Source of the DNA: Zopfochytrium polystomum
Lineage: Eukaryota; Chytridiomycota; Chytridiomycetes; Chytridiales; Chytridiaceae
NCBI GenBank assembly: GCA_025765615.1
Contig: JAIVFJ010000326.1
Location: 1-64,000, forward strand
Direction: 5' to 3'
DNA: 64,000 bases
Shown here: piece by piece, positions 46,386 to 58,665 of the stretch
Layout: each line of letters begins with the position of its first letter
Position numbering within the stretch: the first letter of the stretch is position 1
Made by a program: the position numbers and the translations under genes
Notes under the pieces: generated by a model
What the model saw: the letters and a program-made list of their open reading frames with translations, nothing else
Databases searched by the model: none
What the model was told of the DNA's origin: nothing

Positions 46386-46797
46386 GCAGTCTACTCTGAG
46401 TTAGTGAGTGGAAGGAGTGAATGAAGTGGAGATGTGTGTTTTTGGGTGGTCCTTCTCCCCAATTTCGAAAGAAAGAGAAAAAAAAAATCTGTTATGAATT
46501 ATTGATACATGGTGATGATATACACGCTGAAATAGTTGCTAGGCAAGTGTGACTGGCACAGGGTAAAACCTCTCCTATATTATATGCTTGAGCAGAGGAG
46601 GAGCAAAACTTTTGACACTGGGTTTCTGTTCCACTTAATACTCGGAGTATTTGTCATCAGCGCAAGCCAGCGCCCAGGTCTGCATTGGCGGTGGCTTGCT
46701 CTTCCATGGGCATCGTGAGAATGATAACTGACAGTCATAATAGGTTTGGGTCTGTCTTGTGCCTCTTGCTGCTAACCAGTCAGTTCCGCCTAACAAC
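46386..46797 (+). mobile_element. LTR-2 copy, 5' end truncated
   Basis: Matches the LTR-2 parts of 19602-20636 in the same orientation, from AGTCTACTCTGAG to CCGCCTAACA. No insertion is present at the point where the 19.8-kb copy is interrupted, except small changes. Confidence 0.7.
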
Positions 46798-46865
46798 TTA
46801 AGCCATAGTCAACTTAAGGAAACCGAACACTGGAGAAAGAAGAATCACAAACATGTATGGCTGGC

Positions 46866-47954
46866 TGTTGAGATTCGACCCACGGGGTACACTACGCCTG
46901 TTACTGATGATCCCTTTGAGTACTCCATCCAATCACATTGGATGGGGTGTTTGAAGGGCTCAGTGGATTCAATACTTGAATGGGGCGCTCGGAAGGGCTA
47001 ATCTGTTCTCAATAAAAAGAGATAGGCAAAGGCAGCTGTTGTTCTAGCTTTGTTCATCCTACCAGTAGGAACAATGCAATTTGAACATGTACAAAAATGC
47101 TCAAACTACGCACTCTGCACATGTAACACAGCACAGCAAGCATGCAGAAGCAGTGTACCACTGCCTTATGCTCTGGAATTCCGCTCCCTGATCTGGAATT
47201 CCGCTCTCTGCATCGGAATTCCGCTCCCTGATCCGGAATTCCAGCTTTCCTGCTGTGCTGTGCAATCTGAGCAATGCAACAGGCATTTAGGAATCAGGGA
47301 TTGCACCAATCACTGCATTTCTAAAAGTGAGATAAGAACAGAGCTCACCAGAGATTGCACCAATCATTGGATTTCTAAAAACAAGGAAAAAAGCGGCTTG
47401 TTTCCCAAACAAGCTTCCTGATTTGGAAACAACCAAACCAATTTACAAGCAACTGTTTCTCAAACAAGCTGTAAATTGGTTCCTGGTGGTACTCAGCCCA
47501 GACAAAGTGCTCAGCCCAAGGTGGTACTCAGCCCTGGCTTGTACTTAGCCCTGGGTGATGCCCAGCCGTGGGTGGTACTCAGCCCTGAATGGGTACTTAG
47601 CCCAGGCTGGGGATTGGTGCTCAGCCTGTTTTATCTCATTTCTGTGGCCTGCTCTGTGCAACCCACTGCTCCCTCTGTTTTCTGATGGCTCCAACCTGCA
47701 GGAGTATAAAAGCAGCAACCTCTCACAGAGATCAAACAAGGAATCCAACCCCCTCCTTGCTGCTTTAACAGAATCCAGTGCAAAACAAGCCAATCTCTCT
47801 TCCTCCATTTGCTCTCTCTTCCATCTCTGCCCACTCACTCCTCTCTCTCTCCATCCTCTCACTCCTCTCCCTTTTCCATCATCACTGCTCTCTCTCTCTC
47901 TCTCTTCATCCCCACACACACCAAGTCCCTCCAGTCCTGGGTGGGATTTCATCA
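46866..47954 (+). mobile_element. LTR-C copy, plus orientation
   Basis: Runs from TGTTGAGATTCGACCC to GGGATTTCATCA, the same ends in opposite sense to the copies at 54093-55337 and 58666-59897. It has a polyadenylation-like AATAAA (47012), fewer GGAATTCC repeats, and a TATA-like GAGTATAAAAGCAG at 47702. It lies directly against family B gag leader. Flanking 5-mers do not match. Confidence 0.75.
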
Positions 47955-49436
47955 CACATCTTCTATCCTGGGCCATTTTCCCATCAAGTATAGCATCAAA
48001 CAACTCCTAAAGTCACTATTTGTCACTGCTGCACAACTCCTCCAAATTTTCCAGCTTTCCCCTGCAACAGGATCATCACTACATGCAAACCAATGTCGTC
48101 CAACCTAAACTCTTTTGTTGGCATGTTCACTGGCAAGATGCTGACGGAATTCAACAACTGTATTAGTAACCTTCAGATCAAGTTCGTTGCCAAAAAAGGA
48201 ATCCAGAACTGAACGGAGACAGACTCGAGAGGCCTTTCTGCAATGAGGAGGCCTACCATACATACGTCACACATCTACCCAAGGATCAGTGGGACGGATG
48301 GTGCACTGTCCACCACAGCCAAAGGTTGGCAAAAAACTCTCACCAAACTATCTCTATGTACCAACTGTCACTGAGCAAGCTAATGCTGGACCAATTGTGG
48401 CTGTCAAAGCAACTGTGATGTCTCAGATTCAGCATCACATCATGACTTCATCAGAGTTCATGAATGCTGTGCTGAAGATGCAAGCCACCTTCATCAAGGA
48501 GACCAAACAGCTTGGTCAGCTTTGATGATCAGGCTCCCAGAGACCTTGCACTTGTTTGAGCTCTGCTAAAAAATTCACCTCTATTGAGACCGTGTGGCTG
48601 CCACTCGCCGAACATTCAACAATTCCCCCGCCCATCCAGCTTGATTGGAGATTTGAAAACAGATCGTTGGGGCTGCAGCTATGCACAGACACTCAAAACC
48701 CCTTGCGTTACCAAGACCTGAATTCTTATGTGCGCGTGATCAGGCAACTTCAGCAACTGTTCATCCAAGGTCATGGCCAGAACCGACTTGATGACTTTGT
48801 GCACAAACTGCAAAGCAAACTGTGCACAGACCTCGAGTGCAGCTCAGCTCATAGTTGTTTTGGACCATTTGTGGCAGCACTTTGAAACAATGATGCCCAC
48901 TTCAACAATCTACAGAATATCATGGATGAGCTTACTGCTGTCTTGGCTGCGCTGCAACAACTGCAACTGGCGTCAAGTGGGCAACAACCACTGTGACACC
49001 AATGACAACCACAATGATAGATGCCACCAAAGTGACCACATCCAACGAGGTCACAATGACCCTGAGTAAGCAGAACGAAACAATTGCCAATGAAGCAACT
49101 ACAGGAACGATAGCAACAGGGGAAACCAAAACTGCTCTTGCTCCCCTTGTTGGGAGGACAGGCCCTGCTACTGGTGTGGTTACCACAAGGCATACATTCA
49201 CCACAAGGAATGGGACTGCTATGACTGCCACAAGCCAGGAGTCACCCATAGGCAGGAGCCAAAGGCCACCTCAATCCATCGACGTCTTGGAAGAGTTGAA
49301 GGCACTGGGTGCGAGTTCTGTGTGGAGATTCCAAGCTTGGCCACCAACGCACACACGCACAAGTCTGAGCACTGCCTGCACATGTGCCAACCCAATGCCA
49401 TCTCAGCCAGGCTCCAAGCGCAGCACTTCCCTGTTA
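47955..49436 (+). pseudogene. Family B gag, plus-strand copy, decayed
   Basis: The leader is followed by an ATG at 48093 reading MSSNLNSFVGMFTGKMLTEF, then many frame breaks. A zinc-knuckle remnant (CYDCHKPGV in one frame, about 49220) and the LEELKALG segment follow. It is the closest relative in the window of the minus-strand gag at 9345-18759, and it shows the uninterrupted order used to date the insertions there. Confidence 0.75.
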
Positions 49437-49590
49437 GTTTTGGGTCTTTTAGTGTAAGCAGTGTGCAGGAGCTTTGACCTGATACTGCTCTGAAAGGATG
49501 ACTTGCAGCATTTTGCAAGTGATGGTCCTTGTAACAGTTTTGTATAAAGACAAACACAAGACTGACAGAAGCCAAGATCAACCCCACCAC
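49437..49590 (-). repeat. Inverted-repeat arm of 46164-46330
   Basis: Family B 3' sequence ending in a (CCA)n tract, followed by about 70 bp of the GH18 C-terminal fragment (GTAGTGTACACCACAGCAGC). Same junction as the one at 44437-44890. Confidence 0.75.
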
Positions 49591-49659
49591 CACCACCTTC
49601 AGTAGTGTACACCACAGCAGCCCAACCCATCAATCAGCCATCATAGCGAATTCTTTCAT

Positions 49660-51660
49660 ACAAAACTGTTACCCCATCCCAATCACTTCCCCCTTGGTTT
49701 CAACAAAATCCAATCAGTAGAAGGGGTTGTACGCTTTTCAGATCTGCCAACTTCGTGGAGCGATCACGGGCGCTACAGACATCAAACAGCAATTTTGTTA
49801 CTACCATCGGAAAGCTCTTGATCTCCTCTTTCCAACGAACCTTCCTGATCTCGGATCAGACGCTCCTACGTTGCGTACACCACCTCTGTAGTTGGCAATC
49901 ACTTTTCCAACTTCAACCTCCATTTGCTGGCCTTCCAGACTCCCCCAGCCAATCCCAAGCTATCATTCGAAAGGCCTGCTTCTGGACTACACAACTGTCA
50001 CCAACAGGATCCCAAAATCACTCTCCTTTGTGATAAGCGATGACTTTTTCCATTCAGGGTCACCAGATTACCTCCAACCCTCACCATTAATTTTTGATTT
50101 TTTGTCCCCAATTGGAGACAACGACCCCCCCCCCCCCCTACCTGACACACACCAAGCTAACAAACCAATTTTTCATCTGCCGCAACACCACCTTCGCAAC
50201 ACACCCAAAATCCAACGAAATCCCTTCAAACTTGGCACACATAATCGTCCTGAGAAAACAACATGACTACTGACTCAACCAATCACATCAACGCAGAGCA
50301 GAACGATGCAGTTGATCCACTAGACCTCCGCAACACTGGAACCTGTCTCATCAGAGATGGACCATTCCAAGGACAGAGATTCCAATTGGTGCCTCATGGA
50401 CCAGAGAAAGGAACTTTGTTTCCTGGTACACAGAACCAAATGCTCATTGCTGTCTAATTATTCGTCGCCACATCTCTCGAGCCCTTCTCACCCAAATCAC
50501 ACCTGTTCGAAACTTTGCTTACAAATTGGTTGGCAAATTAGAAATAATTTGCTGCACAGCAGACCAGGGACTTGCAAAGGAGATCACTGACGACTTTGAA
50601 CGCATCAAAATGGAACCAACTGAAGCCTCAGATGCCTTCATTACCTGATTCACTGAAGCATACCATCGAGTCGACAGCTTTGCAAAATCAGCAGCTGGAG
50701 AACTTCTCCATTGTATTTGCCCTTTCCAAAAAGTTGTTTGAATCTTTGTTGGCTCACTGGGCCAAAGCCTGTTGGATATGGGAAAAGGAAAAGTTTTTCT
50801 TGTTGTCAGCAACCGAGCTCCTCAGATAACAAGTTAAGCCAAACTAATCTCACTCTTCAAAAACCTGTTTGACAAAACAACTCTGATAAGCAACACATTG
50901 AGCTGGTCGATCAAGCAACAATCACTCAGCTACTACTGCACCAGAAATCACCACACCAACTGTTACTATCCTGGTTATCTGCCTCTTCATATTGATTGAA
51001 CAACAGACAGCAGAGGTCCTCAATAAACCAACTAGCTCCATCAACTAATAATCAATCTGCTAAGTGTTTTTTTGCTCTTCACTTTTGATATGCATCAATG
51101 TGACTGCCTTTATCCTCTCAACATACAGCCATGCAGTCTCCTGTCAGTAATGATTCATCATTCCATGAACATCAACACAGGCATTTCAGCTTTTGGAGAC
51201 CTGCACCACTAACAACTGCCCCTGTTCCCTTTTAATAATACTTACTCATTTTCAACAGGGCATAACAAATTAGGAATTAATGATATGGTGTTTTCCTCGT
51301 CTATCAACCCATGGAGTTGGCAGTTCAATTTCTGGATTCCCTGATACAATTTTCATTGACATGGCCACCTTTTGAGATCAGAGTGTTTTCAACCACACTG
51401 CAACTCTCACTATCAAACATATTAGTGATTGGGATGACCAATAGTTACGCAAGTGCCAACTTTCACAACCATGGCAACCTTGTGCAATTTCCTCATGACT
51501 TTGGACTCTGTTACATCAGGCTAAGCCTCTCTTTATCTTTGCTCACATAACTTCAGTCAAAGACAATTTGCTGTCCATTCATTGATTGAACCAGGGACTG
51601 GTTGAGTAGTTTAACGATCCTCTAACAATTTTGCCAGTGCAACATGAAACATCATCTTCC
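49660..51660. other. Decayed retroelement-like sequence, no intact gene
   Basis: C/A-rich plus strand with short ORFs (for example 50263-50457) of no recognisable family. A 13-C run lies at 50128. Composition resembles retroelement gag debris, but I find no diagnostic motif. Confidence 0.35.
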
Positions 51661-51780
51661 ACTTAGGGGGGAGGATGCAAGGGATAAGTGAAAGATGATC
51701 ACCAGCACTGTATTGCCAATTAGATGGAGGATGCTTGGAATAAGTGAACGATGGTCATCAGCACAGAGTTGCATAGTGGT
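51661..51780 (+). repeat. Polypurine tract and imperfect ~57-bp tandem repeat
   Basis: TTAGGGGGGAGG (51664) precedes two imperfect copies of a unit starting GAGGATGC and containing AAGTGAA-GATG-TCA-CAGCAC words (about 51669 and 51727). The tract followed by TG could mark the start of a 3' LTR of an otherwise unrecognised element. Confidence 0.45.
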
Positions 51781-53090
51781 CTCAGCATTGATTGGCACCA
51801 ACTTGGCATGGCCTTCTTGGAGCCAGGCTGCTGGCTTGGGAAAACGCTCTATCCATTTTAGCCAAATGAGTCTGGACTCAGGAGTCAAACTATGGAATAC
51901 TGTTTTATTGCTGGGCTTACTTGACCCTGGCTAGGGACCTTAACTCACACATATTGACTGCTTCAGCTTTTATACACAGACATACTAACACACTGCACCA
52001 GGTCCCACATCACAGGAAATTCCACTGCCATACCTGAGTCTTCACCTCAATTGCATCACTCTGATGAATTATCCTAACCAACTTCTCTGACAAAACACAA
52101 TGTTCCTTGAAAATAACTTTGGCTCATTCCAAGGAGTATCAACATTTATCTTTATTGGACACTCAGCACAAACACTTTTTCAGAGCAAACTATAAACAAG
52201 CTAACCTTGCAAGATTGCTGAAGTTCCATTCTCATCTGAGATTCTTCCTTTGCTGAACCAAATCTAACTGACTCTAGATTTCAAACAGCTCTTAATAGAG
52301 TCACTCCAGAATAGCTATGTTCTTTGAATGCCTCATTCATTCATGCAGTATAACCAGGATCTGGAAGCTTCAGAGATTGCCCTCAACGTTTGTAATCTGA
52401 CCAGAAACTTAGTGGTTCTGGCTTGGATGTTAGACTTGACAAAAACATTCTGCTGATTCTTTTACGAGGCAGAGTAGAAGACATCGGGCTAAGTCTTTTT
52501 TCCCTTTGCTTGCAATAACACTCTTCTACCAGCATTAATTCACCACATCACTTGTAAACTAAAGGCAAATCATCATCAAACAATCAAGCTCTGTGGAAAC
52601 ATCTGGATATACTAACTCTCACTAATGCTTTCTACCACTAACTTTGTCTCTATCTTTATTCTCCACTCTAGATCAACAAAAACAATAATCAACCACCTCA
52701 TAGTCAAACAGTCACAATTACTACATCATCAAACTATTCAAACTTCAGCAGTCTAAGCAAAATTCAGGAAAATCTTCAACCATTCATTACCGCAGATCAG
52801 CTTCAGAAACAACACCAACATCACCACTTTGCTCCATTCAGTCACCAGTCACCTTGAACCATTTTTGAACCTGAATTTTGCCAGTTGAACAAGTTGAATT
52901 GGAATTGCTTTCAGTTTTCTGTAGCCTCAACAAAGTCAGACAAAGCATCAACCATTCCCCACAGCAGAGTCACTCCAGAAAACAACAACTTCCTCCATTC
53001 AGTCAGCATTCAGCTTCAGCAATCAGAATTGGAAGAAGTCAAACTGGAATTGGTAAAAAGGATCAACCACATGGTAATCCACAGCGAAAG
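51781..53090. other. AC-rich sequence without a recognisable gene
   Basis: The plus strand is rich in CAA/ATC words, with only short ORFs. Probably old repeat sequence. Confidence 0.35.
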
Positions 53091-53530
53091 TGAATCGAAT
53101 AACGGTGTACAGCTCTGGTGTTGGAGGTGACGGCACGACGGGTTGGATTCTGTGCTACTGCAATTAACGTCACCCCCAGTGGGCCTTACTGGGAGCACTA
53201 TAGGCATGACTGAGGAAGGCTGGACTGATGTGGCAGGACTGGCAATGTAAATCAACCGAAGGCCCACGAACACCGAAGTCCCAGCTTGTAGGCTTGTGCG
53301 GCCCGGACCTGTGTCAGAGGAGGTGGAGTCCTGAGCAGGGAGCCCATTCCGCAAGGAGTACCAACCAGGAGACAGTTATTCTCCTGATGTGCCCAGGCGA
53401 GACGCGGGGGAAAGCGTTGAGGGCAAGCTGTGTATGGGGGAGTGGTCGCCTCACCTCATAGGGTACTGGGGGAAGCCCAGACCATCATCGTGCGGAAGGC
53501 TCACCTGTGCAGAGTTTTCTCTCGTGCTTT
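53091..53530. other. GC-rich block of unknown nature
   Basis: About 440 bp that stand out from the AC-rich surroundings by G content (for example GGCGAGACGCGGGGGAAAGC at 53396). No ORF is convincing, and no match to other parts of the window was noticed. Confidence 0.4.
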
Positions 53531-54092
53531 CTTTTATGTGCAGGGTATCTTAGAAAATCTGAACTAATTTTCCCTAAAGTTTCTTAAAGTTAAAACCATC
53601 ACAAGTAGATTCTATTTCTCTACAACCACAAAACAAACATAACACTTTAAAATTTGGAATCCACCACAAACTTCTTACCTTCAGGCGAAATTCCATCAGA
53701 ACCGCACCAGCTGTCAGCACCATCTGACAACTCTGCAAAGTACAGCTCATGAAGTTATTGAACAACCCACGAATGTCAACAAAACCTGGAACAAATGGGC
53801 CTACAAGGTCAAACTTGTGAAGACAGCAGCATTGAGTGCTTCTATGCACAGCTCATGGCTAAGGGCCCCACTTAGTGTCATTGCATTTATATTCAGAATA
53901 CTCACTCAACTCTTTTCCAAATCAATAGTCCTTGTTAACTCACGGAAATGGCTGCCTGAATCAACTGGGTCACTGACACAGTTGATATCAGCAACACGTA
54001 CCTCAACAGCATATTTTATGTGCCAATCCGCATTGAGCAGTTCATTACCACTGCACTGACTGCTGGAGTTGAACAGCCACCTAAATCAAACA
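53531..54092 (+). pseudogene. Gag-like remnant, unclassified
   Basis: Short plus-strand pieces, such as a segment reading NSIFYVPIRIEQFITTAL near 54010, resemble gag helices. They are too broken to assign, and the LTR-C insertion at 54093 cuts them off. Confidence 0.3.
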
Positions 54093-55337
54093 TGATGAAA
54101 TCCCACCCAGGACTGGAGGGACTTGGTGTGTGTGGGGATGAAGAGAGAGAGAGAGAGAGAGAGAGCAGTGATGATGGAAAAGGGAGAGGAGTGAGAGGAT
54201 GTAGAGAGGAGAGAGGAGTGAGTGGGCAGAGATGGAAGAGAGAGCAAATGGAGGAAGAGAGATTGGCTTGTTTTGCACTGGATTCTGTTAAAGCAGCAAG
54301 GAGGGGGTTGGATTCCTTGTTTGATCTCTGTGAGAGGTTGTTGCTTTTATACTCCTGCAGGTTGGAGCCATCAGAAAACAGAGGGAGAAGTGGGCTGCAC
54401 AGAGCAGGCCACAGAAATGAGGTAAAACAGGCTGAGCACCAACCCCCAGCCTGGGCTAAGTACCCATTCAGGGCTGAGTACCACCCAGGGCTGGGCATCA
54501 CTCAGGGCTGAGCACCAGCCAGGGCTAAGTACCAGCCTGGGCTGAGCACCACCCAGGGCTGAGTACCAGCCTGGGCTGTGCACCACCTAGGGCTAAGTAC
54601 CAGCCAGGGCTGAGTACCACCTTGGGCTGAGCACTTTGTCTGGGCTGAGTACCACCAGGAACCAATTTACAGCTTGTTTGAGAAACAGTTGCTTGTAAAT
54701 TGGTTTGGTTGTTTCCAAATCAGGAAGCTTGTTTGGGAAACAAGCCGCTTTTTTTCCTTGTTTTTAGAAATCCAATGATTGGTGCAATCTCTGGTGAGCT
54801 CAGCTTTTATCTCGCTTTTAGAAATGCAGTGATTGGTGCAATCCCTGATTCCTAAATGCCTGTTGCATTGCTCAGATTGCCACAGCACAGCAGGAAAGCT
54901 GGAATTCCAGATCAGGAAGCGGAATTCCAGTGCAGAGAGAGGAATTCCAGATCAGGAAGCGGAATTCCGATGCAGAGTGCGGAATTCCGGTGCAGAGAGC
55001 GGAATTCCGATGCAGAGAGCGGAATTTCGGAGCATTGCGCAGTGGTACACTGCTTCTGCATGCTTGCTGTGCTGTGTTACGTGTGCAGAGTGCGTAGTTT
55101 GAGTGTTTTTGTGCATGTTCTAATTGCATTGTTCCTACCGGTAGGATGAACAAAGCTAGAACAACAGCCGCCTTTGCCTATCTCTTTTTATTGAGAACAG
55201 ATTAGCCCTTCCGAGCGCCCCATTCAAGTATTGAATCTACTGAGCCCTTCAAACACCCCATCCAATGTGATTGGATGGAGTTCTCAAAGGGATCATCAGT
55301 AACGGGCGTAGTGTACCCCGTGGGTCGAATCTCAACA
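54093..55337 (-). repeat. LTR-C, 3' LTR of copia D copy 1
   Basis: 1245 bp from TGATGAAATCCC to GAATCTCAACA. It contains a GA microsatellite (54147-54166), a TATA-like box in minus sense (54341-54350), degenerate GGGCTGAGTACCACC tandem repeats (54430-54660) and a 20-bp GGAATTCCGATGCAGAGAGC tandem array (54898-55027). Confidence 0.85.
54898..55027. repeat. 20-bp tandem array in LTR-C
   Basis: About seven units of GGAATTCCgatGCAGAGAGC with small changes. Similar arrays at 59478-59600 and, shorter, at 47178-47245 show copy-number differences between LTR-C copies. Confidence 0.85.
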
Positions 55338-58300
55338 CACCCCCGCAATAGAAAGAGAGGGGGCAACTGTTTCTCCTGGAGTACATGGCTGTCCAACAAT
55401 GCCAGCCAAGCAGTGGGACTCGAACCCACCCATGCACTCCCCTACACTTGTGAAAACCTGCATGAACCCACAAGTGTAGCTGGAGAAGCCAGAGAGAGCC
55501 TTTAGACTAAGCGTTGTGCTGATTTGAGCGTGGGCACCACGCTTACACCTTGGAGGTCGGCGAGACTGCAAATTCCCATCAGTGATGCAAGCTTTGCATG
55601 TTGAGCTGCGGGAAGAGCTTTGGTGAGAAGGTCAGGCAATCATCATGTCCGTTGGGCAATGAATGAGTTGAACCTCCTTTTTCTCCAAGTGGTCCCGTAT
55701 GAAATGCAACCTCACGTCAAAGTGTTTGACCCGACCATGGTGTATTGGATTCATAGCAATAGCTATGGTTGAACGATTGTCTTCAAAAACAGTAGTGGGC
55801 TTATTTAAATCCATACCCAGCTCCTGGAAGAGCATTCGTAGCCAGATTGCCTCTTTGATGGCCTCAGTAAGGGAGAAGTATTCCGCCTCAGTTGAGGACA
55901 AAGCGACAACTGATTGTTTCTTGCTGTACCATGTAATAGCACCCCCCGCAAAGCATGAACACATGCCCTGACCTCGACTTGCGTCCGTCCTCTTCAGCAT
56001 AGCTGGCATCAGCGTAGCCATGTGGTTCATCCCACTCTGGGTAAGAAATACCCGCAGCTTTCTCTACCTCTGGGAGCGTTGCATTGGTGATGCATGTCAT
56101 CTGGGAGTCTCCCTTTTGGTAGAAAAGTCCATGATCCCAGGTAGCGCGGACATATCGCAGCAATCTGTCAAGCGCAAGGGAATCTGAATGGGTTGGAGTG
56201 GACTGGTATTGTGCAAGTGTATTCACAGCATACGCAATGTCAGGGCGCGTCAAGTTTGCAAGGTAAGCAAGTTGCATGAGTGTGCTTCGGAAGTATTCCG
56301 ACTCTTTTTGTGGAAGTTTTCCAGAGTCCACATCGTGCATCCATGTCGTGGACATGGGAGTTGCTTTGATTTTGACAGGTAAGCCTTCATCGTCACACCA
56401 GTAGTTTGCTTCCTCCAAGACATGCTGTGTGTAGTTTTTCTGTCCAATAAAGATTCCATCTTTGATTTTCTCAACTTGGATTCCAACAGCAACTTTTGGG
56501 TTGAGGTCCTCGCGGATTTTGAACTTTGATTTGATCAGAGAAAGAATTTTGGCAATTTCTTCTTCAGTGTGACTGAAGATGAGGATGTCATCTACGTATA
56601 GAGTGATGATGGTCTTGACCTTTCCATCAGGGTGCCTTTGCACAAAGACACAGTGGTCAGTCTTCAATTGCGTAAATCCAATTTCCACTAGGAAGTCGCG
56701 GATTGTTTTGTACCACTGTCGACCAGACTGGTGCAGTCCGTACAGACTCTTCCTGAGTAAACAGACAAGAAGTATCCCGTCTGCACCACTTATCTCAAAG
56801 CCTTCTGGTTGTTCCATGAAGTTTTCAATGTCCAGTTTGGCGTTCAAGTATGCGGTTTCGACATCAAGGCCTGCAAGTATGAGGTCAAACAGCAACGAGA
56901 TAGCAAGGATTGCCCTTATGGAGGAGCTGCGGACGACAGGGGAGAAGGTCTCATTGTAGTCCTGACCAAAGATCTGAGTGTAACCCCGACCAACAAGGCG
57001 AGCCTTGAAGCGTTCAAGGTACCCTTCACTGTCAAACTTGTAGGCAAAAACCCATTTGGGCTTGAGTATCTTACGCCCTTTAGGTCGAGCCACTAAGTCC
57101 CAGACATGCTTTGATGTGATCGAATTGATCTCTGAGAGTTGAGCTGCCTTCCAATACTTTGCAAAAGGAGAACGCATGGCCTCTTTATGTGAAGCAGGGA
57201 GTGGTGGTAAGTCCCGCTGGTGGATCCTTTCTGTTGGATATGCTGTGACTTCCTCCGGCTCAAGCACAGTGTATGCTTTGAGCGTTTGGTAGAGTTCACG
57301 AAATTGTCCCCGTGCTATCCGTAGTTTACGAATTCTTGCAGTTAAAGCGCGGAGTGTTTTCCGACTGTAAGTGGAAGGACTTGTGGCAATTGATGGTTTT
57401 GTTCGTAGTTTACAAAGGTTTGCCTTCAATGCCAGGTAGTCACGTAAACCTGATGGCTCTCGTGGTATGATTGGGGGATTTGTTGCCTCCCCTGTTGACT
57501 CTGGCAAAGCTAGAATGTCAGGGGAAGTTGAGCGCTCCCTTGGAGGGATTTCCTGTTCATCAGGTATTGACTCTGGTTCAGAATCAGAAGCGTCGTATAG
57601 CATACCCGGCTGTAGATCTCCCCCCTGTGATTCTGCAGGTGGTACATCGTCTTCTTGTGAGTCAAACAGAGCGTCAGGATGTGCCACATCTGGATCAGTG
57701 GACATAGCGGGGGTATGCAACGAGGAGGAAAGATATTGGAAATCCTGAGCTGTGGGTTGGACTGGTCCCCATTCCTTCAAGCGGGAGTCATGAAGGAACT
57801 GTCTCCAGTTCCGCACAATGCCAGGAAAAACATTTTCGTGAAAGGAGACATGGAAGTGTTCCGATATTCTCTGAGTTTTCAAGTCGTAGACTACTGGAAG
57901 AGTGTTTCCTTTATACCCTAAGAATATGCCTGGCGCCCCTTTGTCAGGATGTTTAAGCGTTCGCTTTTCCTTTGGGATACGGTGGATAACCAAACAGCCA
58001 AAGGTGCGGATGTGATCAACATTTGGCTTTTCACCGTACCAAGCTTCATAAGGTGTTTTCTTAGTGTAAGAGTGGTAAACCCTGTTCTTGATGTATGCTG
58101 CGTAGCGGACTGCATACACAAAGAAAGAGTGGGGCAATCGTGACTCTAAGAGCATGCAGTGTGCCATGTCTTTGAGAGTGTTGACCTGACGTTCTACCAG
58201 CCCATTGAATTCCTTGGTGAATGCAGGACTAGGTTCTAAAACAATAGGAGGATGCCGAGTATTGGCCCAAGTTTTGAATTCTCCATCTTTGAAGATTTCC

Positions 58301-58665
58301 CCCCTGTCACAGCGCACAGATGTGATATGTTTGCCATGTTGTTGTTCAAACCTTTCGATCGTAGACCGGAATCTTGTGGGCGCGTCGGACAAAGAGTTGA
58401 GGAACTCAATGTCAAGCCAAGCGGGTTGACTCTTCCACAACCAGTTGCCAATGTTTTTCACCATGGTGTCCACGTGCGGGCAGTGGGACAGCATCAGTGT
58501 GTAAACGACCAAGCAGTGTGGTGTTTGGTCTGGAAGTGGAGTGGATAGGCGAAGCTTTCAATTTCCCAACATCACATGTCACGCAGGGAATGTCATGAAT
58601 GAGGAAAAAATGAATGACCAACTTTATTCAGATTTGACCAAGTACGCTTCAAAGAAGATAAAGAC
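55338..58665 (-). mobile_element. Copia D copy 1, partial (integrase to RNase H)
   Basis: The minus strand encodes the integrase core (LVERQVNTLKDMAHCMLLES), reverse transcriptase (RFKARLVGRGYTQ; LYVDDILIFSH) and RNase H (HGYADASYAEE; SSTEAEYFSL) in one long 874-codon frame, 58512-55888. One-base insertions in a C run (about 55945) and at 55633 break the RNase H end, so the tail lies in another frame. At 58665 the element is interrupted by LTR-C, within the GAG-pre-integrase segment that is complete in copy 2 (KKFGHLSLSSLKRTWSN). Protease and gag of this copy are not seen in the window. Confidence 0.9.
55413..55479 (-). other. tRNA T-arm-like element and hairpin near the copia D 3' end
   Basis: GTGGGACTCGAACCCAC (55413-55429) is a perfect tRNA T-arm: 5-bp stem, 7-nt loop and B box GGTTCGAGTCC on the minus strand. 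Just upstream in element sense, CTACACTTGTG (55442-55452) and CACAAGTGTAG (55469-55479) form a perfect 11-bp hairpin. The pair lies between the pol stop and the 3' LTR. Both parts are conserved at 59973-60039 in copy 2. Confidence 0.55.

Noticed and set aside
54430..54660. CRISPR-like array
   Set aside because: The repeats are contiguous, degenerate, without spacers, and part of an LTR in a eukaryotic genome.
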